Positions 9,581-17,477 of a DNA stretch of 64,000 bases are shown here, in pieces (position 1 is the stretch's first letter; the number at the start of each line of letters is the position of its first letter). Below the pieces are notes generated by a model, which was not told the origin of the DNA, did not search any database, and was given only the letters and a program-made list of their open reading frames with translations. The stretch spans positions 1,611,501 through 1,675,500 of the forward strand of contig NZ_CP095848.1 in assembly GCF_023101345.1 (NCBI RefSeq), read 5' to 3'. Made by a program: the position numbers and the translations under genes. Source of the stretch: Hymenobacter sublimis (lineage in GTDB: Bacteria; Bacteroidota; Bacteroidia; Cytophagales; Hymenobacteraceae).

Positions 9581-10522
9581 TTAAGACTTGAAGGTGTTTT
9601 TTATCTGGTCAGCAATGCCTGAGCTGGCCATTTGGTAGCCTTGCAGCAGCATGTTGCAAATAGCTAGGGGCGTGCTTACCCCGTGCCCAATAATGGCGTT
9701 ATCGTTGATGCCCAGAATGGGGGAGCCTCCTACCGCTTCGTAGTTGAAGTGGTCGAGGAAAGGGTCGTGAATGCCTTTATCGGCAATGATGTCGTACACG
9801 GATTCCGCCATCTTCAGCACCACGTTCCCCGTAAAACCGTCGCAGACGATGACGTCGGCCTTGTCATTGAATAGGTCGCGCCCTTCGATGTTGCCAACAA
9901 AGTGGATGTGGGGATTCACCTTCAGCAGTTGGTGAGCAGCTTGGGTAATGGCAGTGCCTTTGCCTTCCTCTTCCCCCAAGTTCATCAGCCCAACTTTCGG
10001 CTTGTTGATGCCTAGCACATACTGCGCGTACAGGGAGCCAAGCTCGCCGAACTGCTCCAGCATTTCGGGCTTACACTCGGCATTGGCCCCTACATCGAGC
10101 ATGATGCCCATGCCGCCGTGTAGCTTCGGGACAAAGTTGGCAATGGCGGGTCGCATCACGCCCGGTACGGCTTTCACGCTGAACATAGCGCCTACCAGCA
10201 TGGCCCCCGTGTTACCAGCCGAGCAAAAAGCCTCGACTTCACCCGTTGCCAGCAAGCGGTAGCCTACGGCAATGCTGGAGTCCTGCTTCTGCTGATAAGC
10301 TTTGGCCGGGTGCTCGCCCATGTCAATAATTTGGGAAGCAGGCACTACTAGCAGGTCGGCAGCATCGGGGCCGTGCTGCGCCAGCAAGGGGCGCACGGCA
10401 TCTTCCTGGCCAATGAGCACTATCTGGGCCTTGCCCGCCAGCTGTTTGGCGGCCAGTATGGCCCCATCGACGGCGGCCTGAGGAGCAAAATCGCCCCCCA
10501 TTGCGTCCAGGGCTATCTTCAT
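9581..10522 (-). CDS. plsX: Phosphate acyltransferase
   Basis: A 313-residue PlsX, converting acyl-ACP to acyl-phosphate for phosphatidic-acid synthesis at the membrane. The start [14 protein letters not shown] is the family signature, so I chose ATG 10522; the open frame extends upstream to 10630 but that extension does not look coding. Other typical stretches are [24 protein letters not shown] ([19 protein letters not shown]), SAGNTGAML and [12 protein letters not shown]. It lies between rpmF and fabH. Confidence 0.96.
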   Translation of the reverse strand: MKIALDAMGGDFAPQAAVDGAILAAKQLAGKAQIVLIGQEDAVRPLLAQHGPDAADLLVVPASQIIDMGEHPAKAYQQKQDSSIAVGYRLLATGEVEAFCSAGNTGAMLVGAMFSVKAVPGVMRPAIANFVPKLHGGMGIMLDVGANAECKPEMLEQFGELGSLYAQYVLGINKPKVGLMNLGEEEGKGTAITQAAHQLLKVNPHIHFVGNIEGRDLFNDKADVIVCDGFTGNVVLKMAESVYDIIADKGIHDPFLDHFNYEAVGGSPILGINDNAIIGHGVSTPLAICNMLLQGYQMASSGIADQIKNTFKS

Positions 10523-10659
10523 GAACGGGAAATCAAAGAGGTCCGGGAGAGAATCCTTGGGAAGGGCCGAATCCCCGACCCCAGCTTTCCTGAGGAAGCC
10601 AGAGGCCGGGAATAGTATATTAGGCCCCACCGCAAGGCGGGTAAGCTGCTAACGCGCGA

Positions 10660-10884
10660 CTATTCTTCGTCGTTGTCGGTAGCGGCCGGAGCGGCTACGG
10701 GAGCGTAGTCTTTGATGGCTACTTTACCGTTCAGGTACAGGTCACCGTCTACTACGTAGGCTTTGTGACGCAGGTGCAACTCGCCGGTAGTGGAGCAAAC
10801 CGAAACGGCTTTAGGAGTCAGTTTGTAGTGGCTACGACGCTTGTCGCGGGTAGCGGAGGAGGTCCGGCGCTTAGGATGTGCCAT
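10660..10884 (-). CDS. rpmF: 50S ribosomal protein L32
   Basis: A 74-residue L32. The start MAHPKRRTSSATRDKRRSHY is diagnostic, and the body (VCSTTGELHLRHKA) keeps one cysteine; the zinc-binding cysteine set is incomplete, as in zinc-independent L32 forms. An Ala/Asp/Glu-rich tail of about 15 residues ends the protein. It lies between yceD (DUF177) and plsX, the conserved bacterial arrangement that ties ribosome and lipid synthesis. Confidence 0.96.
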   Translation of the reverse strand: MAHPKRRTSSATRDKRRSHYKLTPKAVSVCSTTGELHLRHKAYVVDGDLYLNGKVAIKDYAPVAAPAATDNDEE

Positions 10885-10942
10885 TTCTGAAAAAAATTAA
10901 GAATGAAGAATTGAGAGTGAGGAATTAGGCGAAAGACGGGGC

Positions 10943-11479
10943 CTAATTAAGATTACGCAGCGCATTCCAGCGCGGGTCGATGCCGTCGTTGTCATCATCT
11001 TCCTTGTCGCCTTCGGGGCGGGTAGTGAAAATGAGTTTGGCGTCGGCTTCGGGGTTTTCATCGGGCTCATTCTGGAAGCGCGGGTGCAGCTTCTTCATGG
11101 GCAGGGCCAAGCCAATGTAGTCGAAGAGGTGTTGAGCCAGGGGCAGAGTCTGCGTATCGGGCGTGATTTGCAGCACGTTGTCGTCCAGTTCCTGATTCTG
11201 GTCGCCGAAGCGAACCAGCAACTGCTCGTGTGCTTCCACCTCCTGGTCGTACTCGTCCAGGCTCCGGTCGCAGATTTGACGCACAGTGCCGTGCAAGTCA
11301 AAATCCACGGTGATGAGCCGCTCCGTTTTGGTTAGCGTCACATCAGCGTGCACCTGACCTTCGGGAATGAGTTGCTGATCAAACTGCTCAAAAAAAGCCT
11401 TGTCCAGCTCGAACGCAAAGTGATGCGTTTTATCGGCTAGCTTGGCAATATTAATGTCGTATTGGGCGTCCTTTTTCAC
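10943..11479 (-). CDS. DUF177 (YceD family) protein
   Basis: A 178-residue YceD-like protein, in a family linked to 23S rRNA accumulation and almost always upstream of rpmF. The N-terminus VKKDAQYDINIAKL is followed by a DVTLTKTERLITVDFDLHGTVRQICDRSLD segment that matches the family core. The C-terminus is acidic (KEDDDNDGIDPRWNALRNL), as usual. I chose GTG 11479. The longer frame to 11602 would overlap the HTH gene and would run through a -7 box at 11500-11507. First gene of the lipid/translation operon. Confidence 0.88.
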   Translation of the reverse strand: MKKDAQYDINIAKLADKTHHFAFELDKAFFEQFDQQLIPEGQVHADVTLTKTERLITVDFDLHGTVRQICDRSLDEYDQEVEAHEQLLVRFGDQNQELDDNVLQITPDTQTLPLAQHLFDYIGLALPMKKLHPRFQNEPDENPEADAKLIFTTRPEGDKEDDDNDGIDPRWNALRNLN

Positions 11480-11499
11480 GGCTAGTTTGTAGCAGGGGG

Positions 11500-11507
11500 C
11501 AAAAGTA
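11500..11507 (-). promoter_or_regulatory. Putative -7 box of the yceD-rpmF-plsX-fabH-efp-accBC operon
   Basis: The minus strand reads TACTTTTG, an exact TAnnTTTG match, 21 bases upstream of the GTG at 11479. Its position supports the short start for yceD. Confidence 0.55.
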
Positions 11508-11555
11508 GAAAGTTTTCCCCGTTTTGTAAAAGCAGTTGCGGGGTAGGGCAGTGAG

Positions 11556-11924
11556 CTAGGCGTTCTTGAGGATAAAATCCGGCGGAATATCCAGCCGCTC
11601 ATACAAGCGTTTCGCCAAGTCGAGCGTCACGCGGCGTTTGCCATTCAGTATCTGCGAAAGACGTCCCGCTGGTACTTCCAGCAACTGCGCTAGCTCTTTC
11701 TGCTTGAGGCGCATCTGTTGGCGCTTCAGTTCTATCATCTCCGCCAGGGAGGTAGGCAGGTTAGGAATGGGTAGCAGCCCGAGCTTGCCTTCGTAGGTAT
11801 CCAGGGCCGCAATCAACTCCCGAAACTCTGCCTCCAACGCGGCATTTCCCTCCACGCCTGCCGCTACCAGCGCGTCGAGGCGGCGCAGGGCAGTACGGTA
11901 GTCGGTGGGAGTGTGCAGCGTCAT
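11556..11924 (-). CDS. HigA-like antitoxin / XRE-family HTH regulator (orphan)
   Basis: A 122-residue protein. The C-terminal half is an XRE helix-turn-helix (MRLKQKELAQLLEVPAGRLSQILNGKRRVTLDLAKRL) ending in LDIPPDFIL, the layout of HigA/HTH_37-type antitoxins. The N-terminal ~55 residues (YRTALRRLDALVAAG...ELIAALDTYE) are the helical segment commonly found before the HTH in such proteins. No HigB-like toxin is seen: the ~330 bases upstream are AT-rich and contain no convincing frame, and downstream is yceD. It may be a remnant or a stand-alone regulator. A good Bacteroidota promoter lies upstream. Confidence 0.88.
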   Translation of the reverse strand: MTLHTPTDYRTALRRLDALVAAGVEGNAALEAEFRELIAALDTYEGKLGLLPIPNLPTSLAEMIELKRQQMRLKQKELAQLLEVPAGRLSQILNGKRRVTLDLAKRLYERLDIPPDFILKNA

Positions 11925-11976
11925 GAAACGGGGTAAAAGCAGAACGGAACCGAAGTGGCTCCGCTGATTACAGTTG

Positions 11977-12007
11977 CAAACTTACAGCGTAATTTTAAAA
12001 ACACAAA
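11977..12007 (-). promoter_or_regulatory. Bacteroidota-type promoter for the HTH gene
   Basis: The minus strand has TTTG (12007-12004), 19 bases, then TAAGTTTG (11984-11977), matching both boxes of the Bacteroidota primary promoter. The -33 box lies within TTACTTTG, a word also found as half of the palindrome at 43389-43409. Confidence 0.75.
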
Positions 12008-12190
12008 GTAAATTTCGATTTTGAAAAGAATGTTTCACTATAGACTTTTTGCTTGTTTGCTATATTTTGTATTTAAAAGTCTGATAAGCAAATCTTTAAT
12101 TATTAAAAAAGACCGTTTTCGCCAATTGGTACAACTGGGAGGTAGCTACCAAAATGCCGTTGTGTAAAGCATTCTATGCTTAAGCTATTA
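11990..12190. other. AT-rich non-coding stretch
   Basis: Between the HTH gene and pdxA lie 331 bases without a gene. About 11990-12110 is strikingly AT-rich compared with the surrounding GC-rich DNA. It holds the HTH promoter and short complementary words (AGACTTTTTGCTTG... and ...AAAAGTCT). It could be a promoter/UP-element region or the scar of a lost toxin gene. Confidence 0.5.
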
Positions 12191-12194
12191 GGGA

Positions 12195-12232
12195 AAAAAG
12201 CGGCCATCATTCCTACTGGAAACGATGGCCGC
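12195..12232 (-). terminator. Terminator of pdxA
   Basis: Stem GCGGCCATC / GATGGCCGC with a further TTCC/GGAA pairing in the loop. On the minus strand it is followed by TTTTTT, 24 bases past the pdxA stop. Confidence 0.85.
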
Positions 12233-12255
12233 TCTTCTTATAAAGAACCTAAAGG

Positions 12256-13308
12256 TTACTCGTGGCGGCCGCCGCGCGGGGCCGGGCCCGGTACCAAGGG
12301 TACAATATCGGCTAGGGCTTTGCGCTGCCGCACTAAGTCGCAGGCCATGTAGAGCGCTTCGCGGAAGGAGGTTTCGTCGGCTTTGTACTGGCCGGCTAGC
12401 CCGTAGGCGGTGCCGTGGTCGGGGGAGGTTCGGATGACGGGCAGCCCGGCCGTGAAGTTGACGCCCCGCTCGAAGGCAATGGTTTTAAACGGAATCAACC
12501 CTTGGTCGTGGTACAAGGACAGGGTGGCATCAAACTGCCGGAACTGCGCCGTGCCGAAGTAGCCATCGGCGGGAAAGGGGCCGTACACCAGGTGGCCTTC
12601 GTTCTGAAACTGCCGCAGTACGGGCATTACAACGTCGGCCTCTTCGGAGCCAAGCAGGCCGTTTTCGCCCGCGTGGGGGTTCAGTCCTAGCACAGCCACG
12701 CGCGGCTTCTCAATGCCGAAATCCTGCTTAAGCGAATGGAGCAAGATGCGCAGTTTGGTGGTGAGCAGCTGCTGAGTAACGCGGCCCGGTACGTCTTTGA
12801 GCGGAATATGACCCGTAACGGTAGCCACGCGCAGGTCTTCGCTAGCGAGCAGCATCAGGCTTTCTTTGGCGCCGAAAAAAGACGTCAGAAACTCGGTGTG
12901 GCCGGGGTAGCGGAAGTCATCCGACTGGGTATTCTCCTTGCTGATGGGGGCGGTTACCAGGGCATCGAGCAGGCCGGCCTTCAGGTCGCGGGCGGCGGCC
13001 AGCAGGCTTTGCCGGGCAGCGGTACCACTGGCCGTGCTCGGTTGGCCGGGCGTGAGGGTGAAGTCTTCATCCCAGCATGTAACAGCGTTGTGCTTGCCCG
13101 GGGCAATATCGGCCGCTTCCCGCACCTGTCGGAAGGTAAGCGGCTCGTGGGTAGCGTCGGCAGGGAAGTCGTCGAAGAGCACCGTGGCCGTACCGTACAC
13201 AACAGGCGTGCAATACTTGAGCAGGCGCTGATCAAGGAAGGTTTTATAAATGATTTCCGGTCCAATGCCGGCTAGGTCGCCGACGGAAATGCCAATGCGT
13301 GGAAGCAT
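12256..13308 (-). CDS. pdxA: 4-hydroxythreonine-4-phosphate dehydrogenase
   Basis: A 350-residue PdxA, oxidising 4-phosphohydroxy-L-threonine in the DXP-dependent route to pyridoxal 5'-phosphate. The start MLPRIGISVGDLAGIGPEI is the family signature. The three metal-binding histidines appear in PGHTEFL, GLNPHAGENGLLGSEE and SLYHDQGLIPFK, and the end region has RTSPDHGTAYGLAG. The final residues (GPAPRGGRHE) are a short tail. Alone between a terminator and a large hairpin. Confidence 0.96.
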   Translation of the reverse strand: MLPRIGISVGDLAGIGPEIIYKTFLDQRLLKYCTPVVYGTATVLFDDFPADATHEPLTFRQVREAADIAPGKHNAVTCWDEDFTLTPGQPSTASGTAARQSLLAAARDLKAGLLDALVTAPISKENTQSDDFRYPGHTEFLTSFFGAKESLMLLASEDLRVATVTGHIPLKDVPGRVTQQLLTTKLRILLHSLKQDFGIEKPRVAVLGLNPHAGENGLLGSEEADVVMPVLRQFQNEGHLVYGPFPADGYFGTAQFRQFDATLSLYHDQGLIPFKTIAFERGVNFTAGLPVIRTSPDHGTAYGLAGQYKADETSFREALYMACDLVRQRKALADIVPLVPGPAPRGGRHE

Positions 13309-13370
13309 TTGTGGGGGTAATGAGGTGATGAAGGCGGTAGAGGAAAGTTGTTAGTTCAGCCGGTCACACC

Positions 13371-13441
13371 GGGCGGCGCGAGAAATCGTGCGCGCTGCTT
13401 ACTGCATAGCAAGCAACAACAGAAGGTTTCTCGCGCCGCCC
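13371..13441. repeat. Long compound hairpin between pdxA and pepA
   Basis: Perfect 15-bp arms (GGGCGGCGCGAGAAA at 13371-13385 and its complement at 13427-13441) enclose a 41-base loop that contains a second hairpin (TGCTTACT / AGCAAGCA, one mismatch). Both flanking genes run on the minus strand, so it lies after pepA and before pdxA. It could be a terminator for pepA without a long T-run, or a palindromic repeat element. Confidence 0.7.
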
Positions 13442-13469
13442 AAAACGGCGTGCTATTACTAACGTGGTA

Positions 13470-14918
13470 TTACGCCCGGTTTTTCAGAAACTCGTAGGTG
13501 AGGCGCACGGCTGCGCCCGTACCGCCTTTGCCCCGGTAAGAATCGGGGGCGGTTAGGAAGGCGGGGCCGGCAATATCGAAGTGAACCCAGGGGTAGCCTT
13601 CGGTGAAGCGCTCCAGAAACTTGCCCGCGGAAATGGCCCCGGCCTCAGCTTTGCCCAGGTTGCTGATGTCGGCAATGCTGCTCTTGATGTGGTCGGCGTA
13701 CTCGTCCCAGAGGGGAAACTCTACCAGGCGTTCGTGGGTAGCGTGGCCGGCCTGCTTGAGGGCGCTCATGGTTTGCTCCGCGGCCGTGCCCATGTACACA
13801 ATGCCCTCCACGCCAATGGCCCGCACGGCCGAGCCGGTTAGGGTGGCGTAATCGAGTACCAGTTCGGGGTCGTACTTTTTGGCAAAAGCCAGGGCGTCAG
13901 CTAGAATCAGGCGGCCTTCGGCGTCGGTATTCAGGACTTCCACGGTCAGGCCGCTGTACATCGTGATGACGTCGCCGGGAGCCAGGGCCGGACCGCCGGG
14001 ACGGTTGTCGGTGGCCGGCACCAGCCCGATAACGTGCAGAGGCACCTGGTTTTTGGCCAGGGCCGCCAGCACGCCGACTACTACCGCCGAGCCGGCCATG
14101 TCGCACTTCATCAAATCCATGCTGTTGGGTGTGGGCTTGAGGCTAAGGCCGCCAGTATCAAACACTACCCCCTTGCCCACCAGTACAATGGGCTTGGCGT
14201 TGGTAGCGCCTTCCGGTTTGTACTCCATAATAGTGAAGGTAGGCGGCTCGGGGCTACCCTGATTGACGGCCAGCAAGCCGCCCATGCGCAGGGCCTCAAT
14301 CCGAACCAAGTCCAGTACTTCCACGTGGAAACCCGCCTCGTCGCCGACCTGCTTGAAGCGCTGGGCCAGCTGGGTAGCGTTGAGGTGGCTGTAGGGCATG
14401 TTGACCAAGTCGCGGGCTAGGTATACGCCTTGCAGCACGTAGTCCAGTTCCTGTACCTTCTCGGCTGTCAACTCAGCGCTGACTAGGGTTAGCAGTTGCA
14501 GGTCAGGGGCTTTCTTGGACTTTTCGTCGGTTTTGTACCCCTCGAACTGATAGGCGGTCAGGGCAATGCCCTCGGCCAAGGGGAGGGCGCCGGAGCTTGT
14601 CAGATCGTGAATGAACAGCTCGGGTACCTTGTCCGTCTTGAGGCGGGCGTGGAGCTGGTGGCCGGCTTTGCGCAGCGCTTCGGCGGTAAGGTCCGCGGTT
14701 TTCTTCTGCTCGACCACCACATAATAGTGCCGGTGGGTGTACTGGTTGATACCAAATAGCTTTTCCCCGGCGGCTAGCTGAGCGGCCACGTACTGGCGGG
14801 CTGGCTCGGGCAAGTCGGCGGCGGCACTGATGGGTAGCTCGGTAGTGCCGGCGGGCAGGATAAATACGGTATCCGCAAAGGAAGGGAAATCGGCGGCGTA
14901 GGCGAGGGATAGGGGCAT
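13470..14918 (-). CDS. Leucyl aminopeptidase (M17 family)
   Basis: A 482-residue cytosolic M17 metallo-aminopeptidase releasing N-terminal residues from peptides. The C-terminal catalytic domain has the family signature NTDAEGRLILADAL, the lysine/metal segment VGKGVVFDTGGLSLKP and CDMAGSA. The N-terminal ~160 residues form the usual hexamer-forming domain. ATG 14918 (MPLSLAYAADFPSF) was chosen; the frame is open to 15059, but that extension does not resemble family N-termini. Domain end GPAFLTAPDSYRGKGGTGAAVRL is typical. Confidence 0.95.
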   Translation of the reverse strand: MPLSLAYAADFPSFADTVFILPAGTTELPISAAADLPEPARQYVAAQLAAGEKLFGINQYTHRHYYVVVEQKKTADLTAEALRKAGHQLHARLKTDKVPELFIHDLTSSGALPLAEGIALTAYQFEGYKTDEKSKKAPDLQLLTLVSAELTAEKVQELDYVLQGVYLARDLVNMPYSHLNATQLAQRFKQVGDEAGFHVEVLDLVRIEALRMGGLLAVNQGSPEPPTFTIMEYKPEGATNAKPIVLVGKGVVFDTGGLSLKPTPNSMDLMKCDMAGSAVVVGVLAALAKNQVPLHVIGLVPATDNRPGGPALAPGDVITMYSGLTVEVLNTDAEGRLILADALAFAKKYDPELVLDYATLTGSAVRAIGVEGIVYMGTAAEQTMSALKQAGHATHERLVEFPLWDEYADHIKSSIADISNLGKAEAGAISAGKFLERFTEGYPWVHFDIAGPAFLTAPDSYRGKGGTGAAVRLTYEFLKNRA

Positions 14919-14991
14919 GAGACGAAGTCTGTAAGGCCAGCTACTACCCCTGCTCCGGGCTCCGGGCGCGGAGAAACGGCAGTTGCCGGCG

Positions 14992-14999
14992 TATCTTTG
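14992..14999 (+). promoter_or_regulatory. Putative -7 box upstream of rsmA
   Basis: TATCTTTG matches TAnnTTTG in the pepA-rsmA divergent intergenic region, about 140 bases before the rsmA start. No clear -33 TTTG was seen. Confidence 0.4.
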
Positions 15000-15138
15000 G
15001 GCGTGAAGGTAGCCGATTTGTTCATGAGGAATAAGGAAGTAGCCGTGAGCAGGCCTCACTGCCTTAGATTTTCCTTGTTGCTGTGTGTACTACCGTTCCG
15101 GCTTCCTGCTCCTTCTTTCCTCCTCATTTTCCTTTGCC

Positions 15139-15927
15139 GTGGATTCCGTTAAGGCCAAAAAGCACCTTGGGCAGCACTTCCTGACTGACCCCAACATTGC
15201 CCGCAATATTGTGGAGGCCTTGCGCCTGCCTGATGGGGTAGCGGAGGTGCTGGAAATCGGCCCCGGCATGGGCGTGCTTACCCAAACCCTGCTGCAACAC
15301 CCCGAGTACCGCACCTCGGTGGTAGAAATTGACCGGGAGTCGGTGGCTTACCTGGGGCAACATTTCCCGGCGCTGGAGGGGCGGATTTACTCCCAGGACT
15401 TTCTGAAGATGGATTTGGGCAAGCTGTACCCCGGCCAGCCAATCAGCATCATCGGCAACTTTCCCTACAACATCAGTTCCCAGATTTACTTTCAGGTGCT
15501 GGCTCACCGCCAGCAGGTGCGCGAGTGCGTGGGCATGATTCAGAAAGAAGTAGCCGACCGCCTCGCCGAGGGGCCGGGTACCAAAACCTACGGCATCCTG
15601 AGCGTGTTGCTCCAGGCTTTTTATACTATCGATTACCTGTTCACGGTGCCCCCGCACGTGTTCAGTCCCCCGCCCAAGGTGCAGTCGGCCGTAATTCGGC
15701 TCACGCGCAACCAAACCCAGCAGCTGGCCTGCGACGAGAAGTTGTTTTTTCAGGTGGTAAAGCAGGCCTTCCAGACCCGCCGCAAAACCTTGCGCAACGC
15801 CCTTAAGCCCTTTGGTATGCCCGCCGAAGCCACCACTGACCCCATCTTCGACAAGCGCGCTGAGCAGCTGAGCGTGCAGGATTTTGTGGGCCTCACGCAG
15901 CAGGTGGAGCAGCACAAGCTGTCCTGA
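15139..15927 (+). CDS. rsmA: 16S rRNA (adenine1518/1519-N6,N6)-dimethyltransferase
   Basis: A 262-residue RsmA/KsgA, dimethylating two adjacent adenines in helix 45 of 16S rRNA late in 30S assembly. The motifs are AKKHLGQHFLTD, the SAM-binding EIGPGMGVLT, the acidic EIDRES, and the catalytic NFPYNISSQI. I chose GTG 15139 (VDSVKAKKHLGQHF), because homologues begin right before the KKxLGQHF motif. The frame is open from 15085, and that extension looks like a hydrophobic artefact. The next gene starts 2 bases after the stop. Confidence 0.96.
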   Translation: MDSVKAKKHLGQHFLTDPNIARNIVEALRLPDGVAEVLEIGPGMGVLTQTLLQHPEYRTSVVEIDRESVAYLGQHFPALEGRIYSQDFLKMDLGKLYPGQPISIIGNFPYNISSQIYFQVLAHRQQVRECVGMIQKEVADRLAEGPGTKTYGILSVLLQAFYTIDYLFTVPPHVFSPPPKVQSAVIRLTRNQTQQLACDEKLFFQVVKQAFQTRRKTLRNALKPFGMPAEATTDPIFDKRAEQLSVQDFVGLTQQVEQHKLS

Positions 15928-15929
15928 AA

Positions 15930-16313
15930 ATGAGGAAGAAGACGGCCGTAGGTTTTTTGCTAACCACTACTTTACTGTTGGGTGTTTTCTTCTGGGCGCT
16001 GGGGCAAGATGCAGATGAGGGCTCTTGGGAGCCGCTGGCAGAAGCCCCGAATTTCTATGTCAGAACCGACTACGAGGGCCGCACTACTCTCGGCTACAGT
16101 ACCCACTGGTGGCAACGGGTAGAGCCACTGGCTGGTGGTTTTCACAATTTTCGACGGGTAAACTGGCAGGTAGTTGGTTATGATGCCGAAAGTGGCTCTC
16201 GCGTAACCGTAACAGCAGCGGCCCAGAGCACCGAAAAAGCCTATGCTTCTGTGACTTACACTGAAGATACTATGCGTGCTATACATCCAGCTGCGGAAGA
16301 GCATCAGTTTTAA
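15930..16313 (+). CDS. Hypothetical exported or membrane-anchored protein, 127 residues
   Basis: I do not recognise a family. The N-terminus (KKTAVGFLLTTTLLLGVFFWALGQ) is a signal peptide or anchor. The rest is a small beta-rich domain with EGRTTLGYSTHWWQRVEP and VTVTAAAQSTEKAYASVTYTEDTM. It begins 2 bases after the rsmA stop and is followed 23 bases later by the dehydrogenase gene, so it is probably in the same transcript. Confidence 0.7.
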   Translation: MRKKTAVGFLLTTTLLLGVFFWALGQDADEGSWEPLAEAPNFYVRTDYEGRTTLGYSTHWWQRVEPLAGGFHNFRRVNWQVVGYDAESGSRVTVTAAAQSTEKAYASVTYTEDTMRAIHPAAEEHQF

Positions 16314-16336
16314 TCCTCAGTTTTTCACTACTCAGA

Positions 16337-17308
16337 ATGTCCCTCTGCCTCGTCATCGACGAAATGCACCCGAACCTGCCGGACTTGCTGCAGGATATGG
16401 GTATTGAGTTGCATTACCGCCCCGATCTAAAGGCTGCCGAAGTGCCCGCAGCTCTGGCGGCTCACCCCTACAACGGCCTGATGGTGCGCTCCAAAGTGCG
16501 CGTTACGCGGGAGCTGCTAGCCCAGGGGCCACACCTGCGCTACGTATGCCGGGCCGGGGCCGGGGTTGATAACATTGATGAGGAGGCCCTGGCCGCGGCC
16601 GGCGTAACCCTGCTCAATGCCCCCGAAGGCAACCGCGACGCGGTAGGAGAGTACGCTGTAGGGCTGCTGCTGGCCTTGTTCCGCAACATTGCGCGCGCCG
16701 ACCGGGAAGTGCGGACCGGAGAGTGGCGCCGCGAGGCCAACCGGGGTGAGGAAATAGGGAGCAAAACCATCGGATTACTGGGCTACGGCCACATGGGCAA
16801 GGCCTTTGCCCGGCGCCTGCAGGCCTTCGACTGCACCGTGCTGGCTTACGACCACGACCCCCGCGTAGAAGCCAACCACCACGCTACCCTCGTGAGCCTG
16901 CCGGAACTGCAGGCCCGAGCCGAAGTGCTGAGCGTGCACATTCCATACTCGCCGGCCAACCACCACTTCGTGAATGAGGAGTTTCTGGCCGGCTTCCATC
17001 AGCCGTTGTGGCTGCTGAACACGGCCCGGGGCGAAGTGCTTGACCATGCGGCCTTGGTGCAGCGCCTGCAAACCGGGCAGCTGCGCGGCGCCGCCCTGGA
17101 CGTGTTGGAAAACGAAAAGCTGGCTACTCTCAGCCCCGAGCAGCAGGCCCGGTTTGCGTACTTGGCGACGGCCCCGAACGTGGTGCTTTCCCCGCACGTG
17201 GGCGGCTGGAGCTTCCAGAGCTACGAGCGTATTAACACGGTACTGGTTCGCAAGCTGCGCGAGTTTCTGGCGGGAAAGTTACCGGCGGCGAGCGGGGTAG
17301 CGGAGTAG
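16337..17308 (+). CDS. D-isomer-specific 2-hydroxyacid dehydrogenase (SerA-like)
   Basis: A 323-residue NAD-dependent 2-hydroxyacid dehydrogenase, probably a 3-phosphoglycerate dehydrogenase of the short form, which would feed serine synthesis. The split catalytic domain comes first (LMVRSKVRVTRELL), then the Rossmann fold with GLLGYGHMGKAFARRL. The catalytic Arg (NTARGEVLD), Glu (DVLENEKL) and His (SPHVGGWSF) are present. There is no C-terminal ACT domain, so no allosteric serine site. The substrate is inferred from family resemblance only. Confidence 0.9.
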   Translation: MSLCLVIDEMHPNLPDLLQDMGIELHYRPDLKAAEVPAALAAHPYNGLMVRSKVRVTRELLAQGPHLRYVCRAGAGVDNIDEEALAAAGVTLLNAPEGNRDAVGEYAVGLLLALFRNIARADREVRTGEWRREANRGEEIGSKTIGLLGYGHMGKAFARRLQAFDCTVLAYDHDPRVEANHHATLVSLPELQARAEVLSVHIPYSPANHHFVNEEFLAGFHQPLWLLNTARGEVLDHAALVQRLQTGQLRGAALDVLENEKLATLSPEQQARFAYLATAPNVVLSPHVGGWSFQSYERINTVLVRKLREFLAGKLPAASGVAE

Positions 17309-17395
17309 AAGGGCAGCGGCTGGCAGCGGCTGCTTGCCGTGGTTTGGAATACCGCTTGCGCGGGACCTGCTCGCCGGTTTTTCCCCAACGTTTCG

Positions 17396-17403
17396 TATAT
17401 TTG
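17396..17403 (+). promoter_or_regulatory. Putative greA promoter, -7 box
   Basis: TATATTTG is an exact TAnnTTTG match located after the dehydrogenase stop (17308) and before the hairpin at 17419. Transcription starting just after it would include the hairpin in the greA leader. No exact -33 TTTG is visible. Confidence 0.55.
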
Positions 17404-17418
17404 CCTAAACCTGTTCGG

Positions 17419-17457
17419 GGAGAACGGCCAGCCGCGCTGGCCGTTCTCCTTGTTTTT
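17419..17457 (+). terminator. Terminator-like hairpin in the greA leader
   Basis: A perfect 13-bp stem (GGAGAACGGCCAG / CTGGCCGTTCTCC) with a CCGCG loop, followed by TTGTTTTTT. It ends about 21 bases before the greA ATG. It may simply terminate the upstream dehydrogenase gene, or act as an attenuator if the -7 box at 17396-17403 is the greA promoter. Confidence 0.85.
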
Positions 17458-17477
17458 TGAGCTTACATCACCCCACC

